Shown piece by piece: positions 17,965-25,658 of a stretch of 64,000 bases of DNA. Source of the stretch: Desulfovibrio sp. JC022 (GTDB lineage: Bacteria; Desulfobacterota; Desulfovibrionia; Desulfovibrionales; Desulfovibrionaceae). Numbering within the stretch: position 1 is the first letter of the stretch; each line of letters starts with the position of its first letter. A model generated the notes under the pieces. That model was not told the origin of the DNA. It saw only the letters and a list, made by a program, of their open reading frames with translations, and made no database searches. The DNA lies in contig NZ_VOPZ01000001.1 in the NCBI RefSeq assembly GCF_010470665.1, positions 558,001 through 622,000 of the forward strand, given 5' to 3'. Position numbers and translations under genes: made by a program.

Positions 17965-18291
17965 TTAGAAAGGCATTTTCATGACTTCCTGATAAGCAGT
18001 CATAACTTTGGTACGCACAGTACTGGTCATGGTCATGGCAACACTGGCCTTCTGTAATGAGATCATCAACTCATGGACGTTCTGGTTTTTTCCGGAAGCA
18101 AATTCCTCGATCATAGCTTTTTTCTGACCTTGCAGCTCGTTGACGCCTTTGATGGAGTCCGTGAGGGTTTCGGAAAAAGAGTTCGGTTCGGCCTTATGAA
18201 GATCCATTGTCTTGTCGAACTTTTTATCGAACTTCTGCTGGTTCTGGATTGCATTGCTGTATGCATTCATTGCTACGTTTCTGATGGACAT
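17965..18291 (-). CDS. fliE: Flagellar hook-basal body protein FliE
   Basis: 108 residues, typical for FliE, the adaptor between MS ring and rod. It has an Asn/Gln-rich N-terminus, the central ETLTDSIKGVNELQ and the conserved C-terminal region with VHELMISLQKASVAMTM and a terminal TAYQEVMKM. AAGGAG precedes the ATG. The third gene after flgB and flgC. Confidence 0.95.
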   Translation of the reverse strand: MSIRNVAMNAYSNAIQNQQKFDKKFDKTMDLHKAEPNSFSETLTDSIKGVNELQGQKKAMIEEFASGKNQNVHELMISLQKASVAMTMTSTVRTKVMTAYQEVMKMPF

Positions 18292-18344
18292 GTTTTGCTC
18301 CTTTTTCGTGTGTCGGAAATCCGTCGGTTGTAATCAGCCGGGTC

Positions 18345-18788
18345 TTACTGTCCCATTCCGATTCTCAGTGCGCGGTTGAACATCCTCTTGGCGGAGTCTA
18401 CTGATTGCGCGTTGGCTTCGTAAGATCTGCTGATGGTGATCATGTTGACCATTTCCTCGACAACGTTAATGTCCGGATATTTGACGATTCCTTTTGAGTT
18501 GGCGTCAGGATGGTTCGGCTCATACACTTCTTTAAAAGGACGGGTGTCGGAGACTACGCCTCTGACTGTTACGCCCCGAAGCTGCTGGTTGAGCTGTTGA
18601 TCCATGGCGGTTTCAAAAGGTGAGAGTACGGGGCTGGACTCCATGGCAACACTTTTGCGGCGGTAAGCGCCGCCTTCGGCTGTCCGTGTAGTCCTGGCGT
18701 TAGCCATGTTCATGGATACAACGTTCAGGTACTCCCTTTGGGCTTTAAGCCCTGAAGCTCCGATATCAAGTGCTGTGAAGAAGTTCAT
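18345..18788 (-). CDS. flgC: Flagellar proximal rod protein FlgC
   Basis: 147 residues. The rod-protein N-terminus with SGLKAQREYLNVVSMNMANARTT and the C-terminal YPDINVVEEMVNMITISRSYEAN motif, both coiled-coil ends shared by axial proteins, are present. Its ATG overlaps the flgB stop by one base (TAATG), so the two are translationally coupled. Confidence 0.97.
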   Translation of the reverse strand: MNFFTALDIGASGLKAQREYLNVVSMNMANARTTRTAEGGAYRRKSVAMESSPVLSPFETAMDQQLNQQLRGVTVRGVVSDTRPFKEVYEPNHPDANSKGIVKYPDINVVEEMVNMITISRSYEANAQSVDSAKRMFNRALRIGMGQ

Positions 18789-19198
18789 TATCTAGCTCCG
18801 CTTTGGATGATTTTGTTCATGCCCTGAAAATTTTTCCCGATAACCTGAGAGAGGGCATTGTAGTAAAGGGTGTTCTTGGCCATGGCGACCATCTCTTTAT
18901 CCATGTCGACCCGGTTTTCACCGTGAACGACTCTGGGTTCGAAGTTGGAAAGAACATCTCCTTCAAACTTGTTTGCATCAAAAGCATTGGGGATATGCAT
19001 TTTGCTGGTTTTGGTCATCTTACCTTTGGCATCAAGGCCCATGGCCTTTTGAAGATCGTCTTCAAACTCGAGGCGTTTTTCCTTGTAGCCTGGGGTGTTG
19101 ACGTTAGCCAGATTGGAGGAGACGAGGTTTTGACGCTGTAATCTCAGATCGAGTACTTTACCTGTCAATTGTATGTGGCTTCCGAAAAGTCCTTTCAT
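18788..19198 (-). CDS. flgB: Flagellar rod protein FlgB
   Basis: 136 residues with the rod motif LVSSNLANVNTPGYKEKRLEFE (near residue 28) and the C-terminal MVAMAKNTLYYNALSQVIG. First gene of the leftward flagellar operon. The ATG at 19198 is preferred to an in-frame TTG six codons upstream because AGGAGG lies eight bases before it. A sigma54-type promoter lies about 80 bp upstream. Confidence 0.97.
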   Translation of the reverse strand: MKGLFGSHIQLTGKVLDLRLQRQNLVSSNLANVNTPGYKEKRLEFEDDLQKAMGLDAKGKMTKTSKMHIPNAFDANKFEGDVLSNFEPRVVHGENRVDMDKEMVAMAKNTLYYNALSQVIGKNFQGMNKIIQSGAR

Positions 19199-19276
19199 GT
19201 GTATATCCTCCTGCAAAAAATTCCCGGTGCCGGTATGGGCCGGAAAGAATTGGTATTTACTTTGTGATTCGTATTT

Positions 19277-19292
19277 AGCAAAAGCTGTGCCG
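19277..19292 (-). promoter_or_regulatory. Sigma54 (RpoN) promoter of flgB operon
   Basis: Read leftward the sequence is CGGCACAGCTTTTGCT: GG and GC exactly 10 bases apart and 11 of the 12 core positions of TGGCAC-N5-TTGCT matched. The start of transcription would fall about 65-70 bp before the flgB ATG. This fits the use of RpoN for flagellar rod genes in many Gram-negative bacteria. Confidence 0.75.
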
Positions 19293-19417
19293 TTCTTGTA
19301 ATTACTTGAAATGTATGATTAGTTTTTGCGTTGCTTTTGCCTGTGTGGCTTTGGTGTCGGAAATCGGGCGCAAAAAATATATCCATTATATAATGTAGGG
19401 AGTGCTGGGTTTGGTTT

Positions 19418-19433
19418 TGGCACGCGGCATGCA
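19418..19433 (+). promoter_or_regulatory. Candidate sigma54 promoter of TPR gene
   Basis: TGGCACGCGGCATGCA has a perfect -24 TGGCAC, and a GC doublet at the correct N10 spacing, though ATGC replaces TTGC at -12. It lies about 83 bp before the TPR gene start and points away from the flgB promoter. Confidence 0.5.
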
Positions 19434-19515
19434 TAAACTCAGGCAGACCCTTAGAGGTCGAAAAAAATGCCGCTTAGGATTGTCCGGCGGTAAATAAAAT
19501 TTCCGGAGGGGAATT

Positions 19516-20070
19516 ATGAGTCATTTAGATTATGAAATTAACAAGGAACTCGGTGAGTGTTATCTGTTCATGGGTGAACTGGATAAGGCTGAAGATTACT
19601 ACAAGAAGGCTGCCGGATCTAACGGTGTGCATCCTGATCCTTACATCGGTCTTGCAACAATCGCAGTCCAGCGTGGTGAGTATGATGCTGCCATGTCACT
19701 GTATGAAAAAGCTCATCAGGTAGAAGCTACCGATAAGAGTTTTGCCGGCATGGGACTGATCCAGATGGAAACCTCCCGTCAGGACGAAGCCTTTGACAAC
19801 TTTTCTCAGGCTCTCGACATTAACATCAGCAACATGGTTGCTCTTTTCGGCATCATCAGGATCGGTCACGAGGCTGAAAGAATGGCTGAAGCTATTCCTT
19901 TCCTCGAAAAGTTCCTCGAAGTTGATCCCGAGAAGCACGAAGTCCGCTACTCCCTCGCAGGTCTTTACATCTGCATGGAGCAGAAGGAAAAAGCTGTCGA
20001 GCAGCTTGAAATGATCCTTGAAAAGGATCCCGCAAATGAAGCGGCTAAGGAACTGCTGAGCCAGATTTAG
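19516..20070 (+). CDS. Tetratricopeptide-repeat protein
   Basis: 184 residues consisting of about five TPR units (for example GECYLFMGELDKAEDYYKKA, PYIGLATIAVQRGEYDAAMSLYEKA, RYSLAGLYICMEQKEKAVEQLE). There is no signal peptide, so it is probably a cytoplasmic scaffold. CCGGAGGGG precedes the ATG. It is divergent from the flagellar operon and has its own sigma54-like site, so it may be co-regulated with flagella (inference). Confidence 0.8.
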   Translation: MSHLDYEINKELGECYLFMGELDKAEDYYKKAAGSNGVHPDPYIGLATIAVQRGEYDAAMSLYEKAHQVEATDKSFAGMGLIQMETSRQDEAFDNFSQALDINISNMVALFGIIRIGHEAERMAEAIPFLEKFLEVDPEKHEVRYSLAGLYICMEQKEKAVEQLEMILEKDPANEAAKELLSQI

Positions 20071-20106
20071 CTCACACAGATCCTTTATATATAGCCGACT
20101 CCCCTC

Positions 20107-20240
20107 CCGGTTGGTCCCGTTCCTGTTCGTGTGGTTCGGGAGCGGGGACCAACTACCGGCGAGAAAATGTGCGGTCCGGAAGCTTGCCTTTACGGCATAA
20201 ATCCGGCACAACTCCACAAAAAACAAAGTGGAGATGTGTT
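20107..20240 (+). promoter_or_regulatory. Structured leader with RBS-sequestering hairpin
   Basis: A long hairpin at 20107-20159 (GTTGGTCCC pairing with GGGACCAAC, extended by outer CCGG/CCGG) has no T-run behind it. A second hairpin, CTCCAC (20212-20217) with GTGGAG (20228-20233), closes the Shine-Dalgarno GGAG of the IMP cyclohydrolase gene. The conserved core of the ZTP (pfl) riboswitch was not seen. Confidence 0.5.
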
Positions 20241-20840
20241 ATGGATATGTTGCCTGTAAAGCGCGGAGTGCTCAGTGTTACTGATAAATCCGGGCTTGCT
20301 GAATTTGCGGCTGAGTTGGCTGGTTTCGGTGTTGAACTCATCAGCACCGGCGGCACAAGGAAAATGCTTCTTGATGCCGGACTGGATGTTAAATCTGTAA
20401 GTGATGTTACCGGTTTCCCTGAGATCATGGGCGGTCGTGTAAAGACCCTGCACCCCAGCGTGCATGGCGGCATCCTTGCTGACAAGGATAACCCGGAGCA
20501 CCTGTCGACTCTCGAAGAACACGGAATCGAGACCATCGATATGGTTTGTGTTAACCTGTACAATTTTGCCAAGGCTGTAAGTGAAGGGCAGGATCTGAAA
20601 AACGCTGTCGAGCAGATCGACATCGGTGGTCCCACTATGCTGCGTGCTTCAGCGAAAAATTTCCATTCCGTTCTGGTTATTCCCAGTCCGGTACATTACC
20701 CCCGTATTCTTGAAGACATAAAAAAGAACGACGGCAAGGTTTCTCTCGCGCTCAGAAAAGATCTGGCTGCGGAGACTTTTGCGCTTGTCTCTGAATACGA
20801 TTCCATGATTGCCAAATATCTGGCAGATCACGACGCGTAA
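20241..20840 (+). CDS. purH: IMP cyclohydrolase, stand-alone N-terminal PurH domain
   Basis: 199 residues matching only the methylglyoxal-synthase-like cyclohydrolase half of bifunctional PurH: SVTDKSGLAEFAAEL, ELISTGGTRKMLLDAG, GFPEIMGGRVKTLHP (near residue 60) and VNLYNF with EQIDIGGPTMLRA. It closes FAICAR to IMP, the last purine step. The AICAR transformylase half is absent, so that activity must be encoded elsewhere. ATG 20241 is chosen for its GGAG and because the family begins here; upstream codons are leader. A terminator follows directly. Confidence 0.9.
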   Translation: MDMLPVKRGVLSVTDKSGLAEFAAELAGFGVELISTGGTRKMLLDAGLDVKSVSDVTGFPEIMGGRVKTLHPSVHGGILADKDNPEHLSTLEEHGIETIDMVCVNLYNFAKAVSEGQDLKNAVEQIDIGGPTMLRASAKNFHSVLVIPSPVHYPRILEDIKKNDGKVSLALRKDLAAETFALVSEYDSMIAKYLADHDA

Positions 20841-20852
20841 TATTTTAAAAGT

Positions 20853-20884
20853 GGGATGTCATTTTTATGGCATCCCGTTTTTAT
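20853..20884 (+). terminator. Rho-independent terminator after IMP cyclohydrolase
   Basis: A 9-bp stem, GGGATGTCA with TGGCATCCC (one G-U), around a 6-nt loop is followed by GTTTTTAT. Confidence 0.8.
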
Positions 20885-20885
20885 G

Positions 20886-21060
20886 TTATGATACGCTTCG
20901 CGTTTTAGTCGGGTGATTTCGCCTCCGGCGGCCAAAGGGGATAATCCCCTTTGGAATCCTTAGTTGGGTAAAATTTTGTTATCGACAGCGGCGAAGCCTA
21001 ATAAAAGTTTTTGGGATTCTTAAACCCGTTTTACAAAAAGGGTTTAAGCCCCCGGAGGGA
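20886..21060 (+). repeat. Composite palindromic dispersed repeat, copy A
   Basis: It contains CGCTTCGCG, then a GCCTCCGGCGGCC block, the inverted repeat CCAAAGGGG/CCCCTTTGG (around 20930-20952), and a core with CTTAAACCC/GGGTTTAAG arms (21019-21049), ending CCCCCGGAGGGA. The core and its flanks (from 20991) are closely similar to copy B at 23385-23466. The outer CCTCCGG and CCGGAGG blocks are complementary, giving the element an overall imperfect palindrome. Its 3' part overlaps the hflX reading frame. Confidence 0.7.
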
Positions 21061-22711
21061 TAGTCTTATAGCTCTTAAAGCCAAAGGTAATACTCAGGGC
21101 CTTAAGCCCAGTGAGTTGAAACGTGTCAACCGTCTTGCGGACCGTCGTTACAATGACCCCAACGGGTTCACTAATGAGCAGGCCCGCGAGCTCTCTTTTC
21201 TCAGTCATGAAATCGGACGCCAGATTGGCCTGTTGATCAATCGGCAGGGTAAACCGGAAATGATTCTGGTCGGTGATCCGGGGTCAATCTATATTCCCGA
21301 ATTGCCGAGGACCCGTCAGTCCGAAGGGCGGTTGCGCGGTTTGCGACTCCTGCATACCCATATTTCCGGGGAAAACCTGTCCGAGGAAGATCTCATGGAT
21401 ATGGTTTTCCTGCGTCTGGACAGCGTCAGCGTCATTGCATCCAACCCGCATGGTGAACCTGATTTTGTTCAGTTCGCCTATCTGCTTCCTCCAGGTTCCG
21501 GAGAAAAACCTTACGAACAGCTTGCCCCGGTACGCTGGGACCGTGCGGACATGGATCTTCCGAACCAGATTAAAGCCCTCGAAGATGAATTTCGCCGTGC
21601 GGACCGTACCCGCGATACCACTGATAAACGTGAGCGGGCCATTGTGGTCAGTGTTTCGCAGGACCCCAAGTCTGTGCAGGAACGTTCCCTTGATGAGCTG
21701 GAAGACCTTGCAGATACCGCAGGGCTGAAGGTTGAAGGACGTCTGGTGCAGCGTATCCGTAAACTCAATCCCAAATTTATCATGGGTAAGGGCAAACTTG
21801 CCGAGCTGGAAGTTATTGCCTTGCAGGCTGATGCGGAAGTGATCCTTTTTGATCAGGAACTTTCTGCCGCCCAGATGCGTAACCTTGCCAAGCTGACTGA
21901 ACGCAAGGTACTGGACCGCACTCAGCTTATTCTGGATATTTTTGCCCAGCATGCCACCACCCGCGCCGGTAAATTGCAGGTGGAGATGGCGCAGCTCAAG
22001 TACACCATGCCGCGTTTGGTCGGTAAGAACCGGGCTATGTCGAAGCTTATGGGCGGAATCGGCGGTCGCGGTCCCGGTGAGACCAAGCTGGAGATTGATC
22101 GCCGTCGTATCAAGGATAAACTCACTAAGCTGGGCAAGGAACTGAAAAAGGTAAGTCGTCAGCGGGGATTTACCCGTGAACGGCGTGCACGTGCCGGTGT
22201 TCCGGTTGTGTCGCTGGTCGGTTATACAAATGCGGGCAAGTCTACCTTACTCAATACCCTGACCAACAGCGGAGTTCTGGCTGAAGATAAACTTTTCGCC
22301 ACTCTTGATCCCACCAGTAGGCGTATCCGTTTTCCCCGTGAGCAGGAACTCATCCTGACCGATACGGTTGGATTTATTCGTCAGCTTCCCGTGGAATTGA
22401 AAGAAGCATTTCGTGCCACTCTTGAAGAGTTGGAAGCTGCCGATGTGTTGCTTCATGTTTGCGATGCTTCCCACCCGGAAGTGGGGGAGCAGATTGCAGC
22501 AGTAGATAATATTGTTGCGGATATGAATCTTGATGATGTGGCGACAATTCTCGTACTCAACAAGTGGGATAAACTTGATGATGAGCAGCGCGAGTTAATG
22601 CGCAATACTTATCCGCAAGGTATTCCCTCCAGCGCAGTAAGCCGTCGTTCACTTAATCTGCTGGTGGAAGATATTCTTAATGCCATCGAGAGGCTCGGTC
22701 ATAAATTTTAA
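21011..22711 (+). CDS. hflX: GTPase HflX (start uncertain)
   Basis: HflX is a ribosome-associated GTPase that can split stalled ribosomes under stress. The body is clear: the HflX domain with LDRTQLILDIFAQHA and GGIGGRGPGETKLE (about residues 345-360), G1 GYTNAGKST, G3 DTVGF and G4 NKWD. The open frame starts at TTG 21011, but its first 16 or so codons are encoded by dispersed repeat copy A and do not resemble the family. The only good Shine-Dalgarno, GGAGG at 21054-21058, comes from the repeat and is followed at 9 bp by an in-frame ATA (21068), not ATG/GTG/TTG. Family similarity begins near KAKGNTQGLKPSELKR (from 21077). The true start cannot be fixed from sequence. Confidence 0.88.
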   Translation: MGFLNPFYKKGLSPRRDSLIALKAKGNTQGLKPSELKRVNRLADRRYNDPNGFTNEQARELSFLSHEIGRQIGLLINRQGKPEMILVGDPGSIYIPELPRTRQSEGRLRGLRLLHTHISGENLSEEDLMDMVFLRLDSVSVIASNPHGEPDFVQFAYLLPPGSGEKPYEQLAPVRWDRADMDLPNQIKALEDEFRRADRTRDTTDKRERAIVVSVSQDPKSVQERSLDELEDLADTAGLKVEGRLVQRIRKLNPKFIMGKGKLAELEVIALQADAEVILFDQELSAAQMRNLAKLTERKVLDRTQLILDIFAQHATTRAGKLQVEMAQLKYTMPRLVGKNRAMSKLMGGIGGRGPGETKLEIDRRRIKDKLTKLGKELKKVSRQRGFTRERRARAGVPVVSLVGYTNAGKSTLLNTLTNSGVLAEDKLFATLDPTSRRIRFPREQELILTDTVGFIRQLPVELKEAFRATLEELEAADVLLHVCDASHPEVGEQIAAVDNIVADMNLDDVATILVLNKWDKLDDEQRELMRNTYPQGIPSSAVSRRSLNLLVEDILNAIERLGHKF

Positions 22712-22830
22712 GATCGGGTCTGCTCGTTAATTCTTTCCTTATTGCATTAATAGCTGTAGATTAGTAACAGGTATGTGTAGCACATTTCTGATTTTTACTT
22801 TTGAAGCAGTTGTTGGCGACGGAGGAAGCC

Positions 22831-23049
22831 ATGGCTAAAGAAGAAGGTATTGAGGTAGAAGGTATTGTTCAAGAAGCATTGCCCAATGCTATGTTTAAGG
22901 TTGAACTCGAAAACGGGCATGTTATTCTGGGGCATATTTCCGGTAAAATGCGTAAGTATTACATACGTATTTTACCGGGGGACCGGGTGAAGGTGGAACT
23001 TTCACCATATGACCTCACCCGCGGACGCATTACTTTCCGCATGAAATAA
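22831..23049 (+). CDS. infA: Translation initiation factor IF-1
   Basis: 72 residues with a single S1/OB fold ([53 protein letters not shown]). IF-1 occupies the ribosomal A site during initiation. The ATG at 22831 has GGAGG six bases upstream; an in-frame TTG ten codons earlier does not. It is placed next to a cold-shock gene rather than in the spc operon between map and rpmJ. Confidence 0.96.
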   Translation: MAKEEGIEVEGIVQEALPNAMFKVELENGHVILGHISGKMRKYYIRILPGDRVKVELSPYDLTRGRITFRMK

Positions 23050-23092
23050 TTTTGCTGATAAGTTCAGTCCTGATCCGACTGCTGAGGGGTTT

Positions 23093-23302
23093 ATGAGTTC
23101 AAAAGGGGTAGTCAGCTGGTTCAATGATATTAAGGGATTCGGTTTTATTGAAGATGAGACCGGAAAGGATATTTATGTTCATTTTTCCGAAGTTCTCCAG
23201 GACGGATTTAAGACCCTTAATGTAGGCGAGAAAGTAGTCTTCGAACTTGTAGACGAAGATACAGCACCCAAAGCAACAGCTGTTCGGATAATTAATTACT
23301 AG
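23093..23302 (+). CDS. Cold-shock domain protein
   Basis: 69 residues with RNP-1-like KGFGFIEDE (near residue 14) and RNP-2-like DIYVHFSEV (near residue 26), so it is a single-stranded nucleic-acid-binding CspA-type RNA chaperone. It lies 43 bp after infA on the same strand with a terminator behind, so the pair is likely one transcript. Confidence 0.93.
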   Translation: MSSKGVVSWFNDIKGFGFIEDETGKDIYVHFSEVLQDGFKTLNVGEKVVFELVDEDTAPKATAVRIINY

Positions 23303-23324
23303 TTTCTTTATGAATATAAATTTT

Positions 23325-23358
23325 AAGCCCGCCTGTTGGAAAACAGACGGGCTTTTCT
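23325..23358 (+). terminator. Rho-independent terminator after cold-shock gene
   Basis: AAGCCCGCCTGTT pairs with AACAGACGGGCTT with a single mismatch, followed by TTTTCTATT. Confidence 0.8.
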
Positions 23359-23384
23359 ATTGGCAAATTGTCATAAAATTTAGT

Positions 23385-23466
23385 GGTGAAGCCCCAATAA
23401 AAGGTTTTGGGATTCTTAAACCTTTTTGCAAAAGGGTTTAAGGCCCCGGCAGGGTCGCCGAAGGCT
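23385..23466 (+). repeat. Palindromic dispersed repeat, copy B
   Basis: It shares TTTTGGGATTCTTAAACC, the AAAAGGGTTTAAG arm and GCCCCGG with copy A, but lacks the first half of A. The core TTAAACC/GGTTTAA-type arms can fold. It lies immediately after the stop of the leftward 108-residue gene, in the gap to the cold-shock terminator. Confidence 0.7.
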
Positions 23467-23468
23467 TT

Positions 23469-23795
23469 TTATCTCTGCCCGGCTTCGTTTTTGGTGGGTT
23501 CTAGGACCGCGTCCACGTTGACCTCGCGTGAAGTCATTTTGTTGTTTTCAATTTCGTAGCGGGTCAGCTTCCAATCAATGTGATCGATGAAATCCACCTT
23601 GGCCCATCCTTCGGGGGGCAGACGCTTGACAAGTTCTTCCAGAAAATCATCAATGTCGATATAGTGTCCTTCGTAATCGACGTTCAAAACTTTATTTTTG
23701 TATACGATTTTTTCAAATGGGATTTCCAGTTTGATGTCTTCGAAATCCTCTGCGGATAAACCGTGAACATCTCCGTATACTCTTACATCTTCCAT
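23469..23795 (-). CDS. Small acidic protein of unknown function
   Basis: 108 residues, not recognised, without signal peptide or membrane segment, and rich in Asp/Glu (EDVRVYGDVHGLSAEDFEDIKLEIP, DIDDFLEELVKRL). A GGAGGAGC Shine-Dalgarno supports the ATG, and the codon usage resembles neighbouring genes, so it is probably real. Its stop is three bases from repeat copy B. Confidence 0.7.
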   Translation of the reverse strand: MEDVRVYGDVHGLSAEDFEDIKLEIPFEKIVYKNKVLNVDYEGHYIDIDDFLEELVKRLPPEGWAKVDFIDHIDWKLTRYEIENNKMTSREVNVDAVLEPTKNEAGQR

Positions 23796-23879
23796 ATTTT
23801 GCTCCTCCGTGAAAGGGATATTTTAATATTTAATACCATTTTGAAAAAGGAAGATATTGTCACTTTGACTTTCATGCAA

Positions 23880-23908
23880 CAAAAAACGGCCCACAAAAAT
23901 GCGGACCG
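23880..23908 (-). terminator. Rho-independent terminator after cheV
   Basis: Read leftward, CGGTCCGCA pairs with TGTGGGCCG (two G-U pairs), followed by six T residues. It lies 35 bp beyond the cheV stop. Confidence 0.7.
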
Positions 23909-23942
23909 CTTGCAGGAAAATACCTAGTAAAGCCTAGTCGGA

Positions 23943-24893
23943 TTACATATTTTTTTTACTTTCAATTAATTTAATGGCTTTTTCCGGGAGCAAGTGTAGA
24001 TCAGGTTTTGAAATTTGATCATCTGCTCCGACTGATTCTCCCTTATGGCGCAGTTCTTTGGTAATAATGGAAGAATAGAGAATGATGGGCAGGTCTTTCA
24101 GGTCCGGGTCATCCCTGATCCATTTGGCGAGACTGAATCCGTCCATCAACGGCATTTCAATGTCTGAAACTACGATTTCCACATAGTCTTTAACAGGTCT
24201 GTTTTCCTGTTTGGCTACTTCTTTGATTTGCATGAGGGCTTTTTGAGCCTCTTTGCCGTTATGCAGGATTGTGTGCCTGAAATTTGCATTGTTAAGGCTC
24301 TTTTCAAGCATGGCACGAATAGTTGGGGAATCGTCACAGACCAGCGCGTTGTATGCTTCTGTTGCTATTGCCGAGGGAGCATCAAAATCACCGCCTAATG
24401 TGGGATCAAGGTCGGCAAGAATTGATTCAAGGTCGAGTAGTTGGATAAAGCGGTCTTCGCGCTCAACTATCCCTACAATGCAGCTGTCATCAAAACTGCT
24501 CATGAATTTGTCGGGCGAAAGCACCTGTCCCCAGCCTACTCGATGGATTTCGGTCACCCCGCTGACTTGAAAACCGGATACTGTCTGGCTGAATTCAGTA
24601 ACAATGACGATGTCATATTTGTTTGTTTTTCGTTTCATCCCCAGCCAGACCGCAAGATCAAGTACCGGCAGGATGTGGTTGCGTAGGGGGATAGTACCCA
24701 TAAAACACGGATGTTCGGCGGATTCCGGGTGCTCCAGCTGGGGGCTTTCAATAACCTGCATAACTTTGGCAACGTTGACCCCGAAATGACATCGTTCTTC
24801 CGGCCCGTCTTCAGACTTTGGAAGATCGATGTAAAATTCAAGAATTTCAAGCTCATTGGTGCCGGTTTCGAGCAGGATTTCTGTTTTTGCCAT
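23943..24893 (-). CDS. cheV: Chemotaxis protein CheV (CheW-receiver fusion), paralog 1
   Basis: 316 residues. A CheW-like coupling domain (about 1-175, with GVNVAKVMQVIESP and MGTIPLRNHILPVLDL) is joined to a receiver domain (about 188-316) with CDDS, phospho-acceptor Asp in VVSDIEMPLMDG, and Lys in QISKPD. CheV links chemoreceptors to CheA, and its phosphorylation is thought to tune adaptation. SD AGGAG precedes the ATG. It is divergent from a single-domain CheY-like gene, with 192 bp between. A second CheV is encoded at 29625-30572. Confidence 0.93.
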   Translation of the reverse strand: MAKTEILLETGTNELEILEFYIDLPKSEDGPEERCHFGVNVAKVMQVIESPQLEHPESAEHPCFMGTIPLRNHILPVLDLAVWLGMKRKTNKYDIVIVTEFSQTVSGFQVSGVTEIHRVGWGQVLSPDKFMSSFDDSCIVGIVEREDRFIQLLDLESILADLDPTLGGDFDAPSAIATEAYNALVCDDSPTIRAMLEKSLNNANFRHTILHNGKEAQKALMQIKEVAKQENRPVKDYVEIVVSDIEMPLMDGFSLAKWIRDDPDLKDLPIILYSSIITKELRHKGESVGADDQISKPDLHLLPEKAIKLIESKKNM

Positions 24894-25085
24894 GGCAGCG
24901 GCTCCTGAAAAATTATATTAGGATGTTTGGTTCTTATTTTAATATGTTACAATATTAGAAAGGTCAGGTCCATAGATTTTAAATGTAACGCAGTGTATTG
25001 GTAATTAACATCTAATTGCTCTTTACAAAAGCTGCCGGTTTAGCTTAGGCATTACAGAATCGATAATTAAAATGAAGAGGGGTTC

Positions 25086-25451
25086 ATGTATAAAATATTG
25101 ATTGCTGAAGATGATAAAATTTCTCAAAAACTTGCTGCGCGGTTTGTGAACGATCTGGGACATATCTCTTTTGTCAGCCCGCACGGCAAACACGCTTATG
25201 AAGCATTGAAAGCTGAAAATGATTTTGATGTTCTGGTTACAGACATAATGATGCCCGAAATGGACGGACGTCAGCTGGTACAGACTTTAAGGGGCGATTC
25301 CCAGTTTATGGATATGCCTATTGTGATTATGTCCGCAGTGGTCGGTGTTTCGGATATTTCCAACTTATTGGCTCTTGGGGCGACATATTTTCTGCCCAAA
25401 CCTATCGATAAAGAAGAATTTAATGACGTGATCAACCGTTGCTTGAAATAA
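25086..25451 (+). CDS. Single-domain response regulator (CheY-like)
   Basis: 121 residues forming only a receiver domain: AEDDKIS (metal-binding acids), VTDIMMPEMDG (phospho-acceptor), MSAVVG (switch Ser) and LPKPID (Lys). No output domain, so it must act by protein contact. GAGGGG precedes the ATG. A terminator follows, so it is probably monocistronic. Proximity to cheV suggests but does not prove a chemotaxis role. Confidence 0.9.
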   Translation: MYKILIAEDDKISQKLAARFVNDLGHISFVSPHGKHAYEALKAENDFDVLVTDIMMPEMDGRQLVQTLRGDSQFMDMPIVIMSAVVGVSDISNLLALGATYFLPKPIDKEEFNDVINRCLK

Positions 25452-25483
25452 GGTTCATTTTTTGTTTGCTTGATTTTTTTTAA

Positions 25484-25514
25484 GGCTCCGCCATTTTGGC
25501 GGAGTCTTTTTTTT
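25484..25514 (+). terminator. Rho-independent terminator after CheY-like gene
   Basis: A 9-bp stem, GGCTCCGCC with GGCGGAGTC, and a 5-base loop are followed by eight or nine T residues. Confidence 0.9.
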
Positions 25515-25658
25515 GCGCTATCAAAATATGGTCAGCATCGGACTTGTTACTAAACGTGAATGGGTATAATGAGAACAAAAGCTTTATGAATAACAAGGTT
25601 ATATCTGTGCGTGAGTTGTATAATCTGTTTAAGGAAATGTTAACTTTGGGGGTGCTCC

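Noticed and set aside
20161-20240. ZTP (pfl) riboswitch before the IMP cyclohydrolase
   Set aside because: The conserved GACUGGCG and CCGCCUGGGC-type segments were not found.
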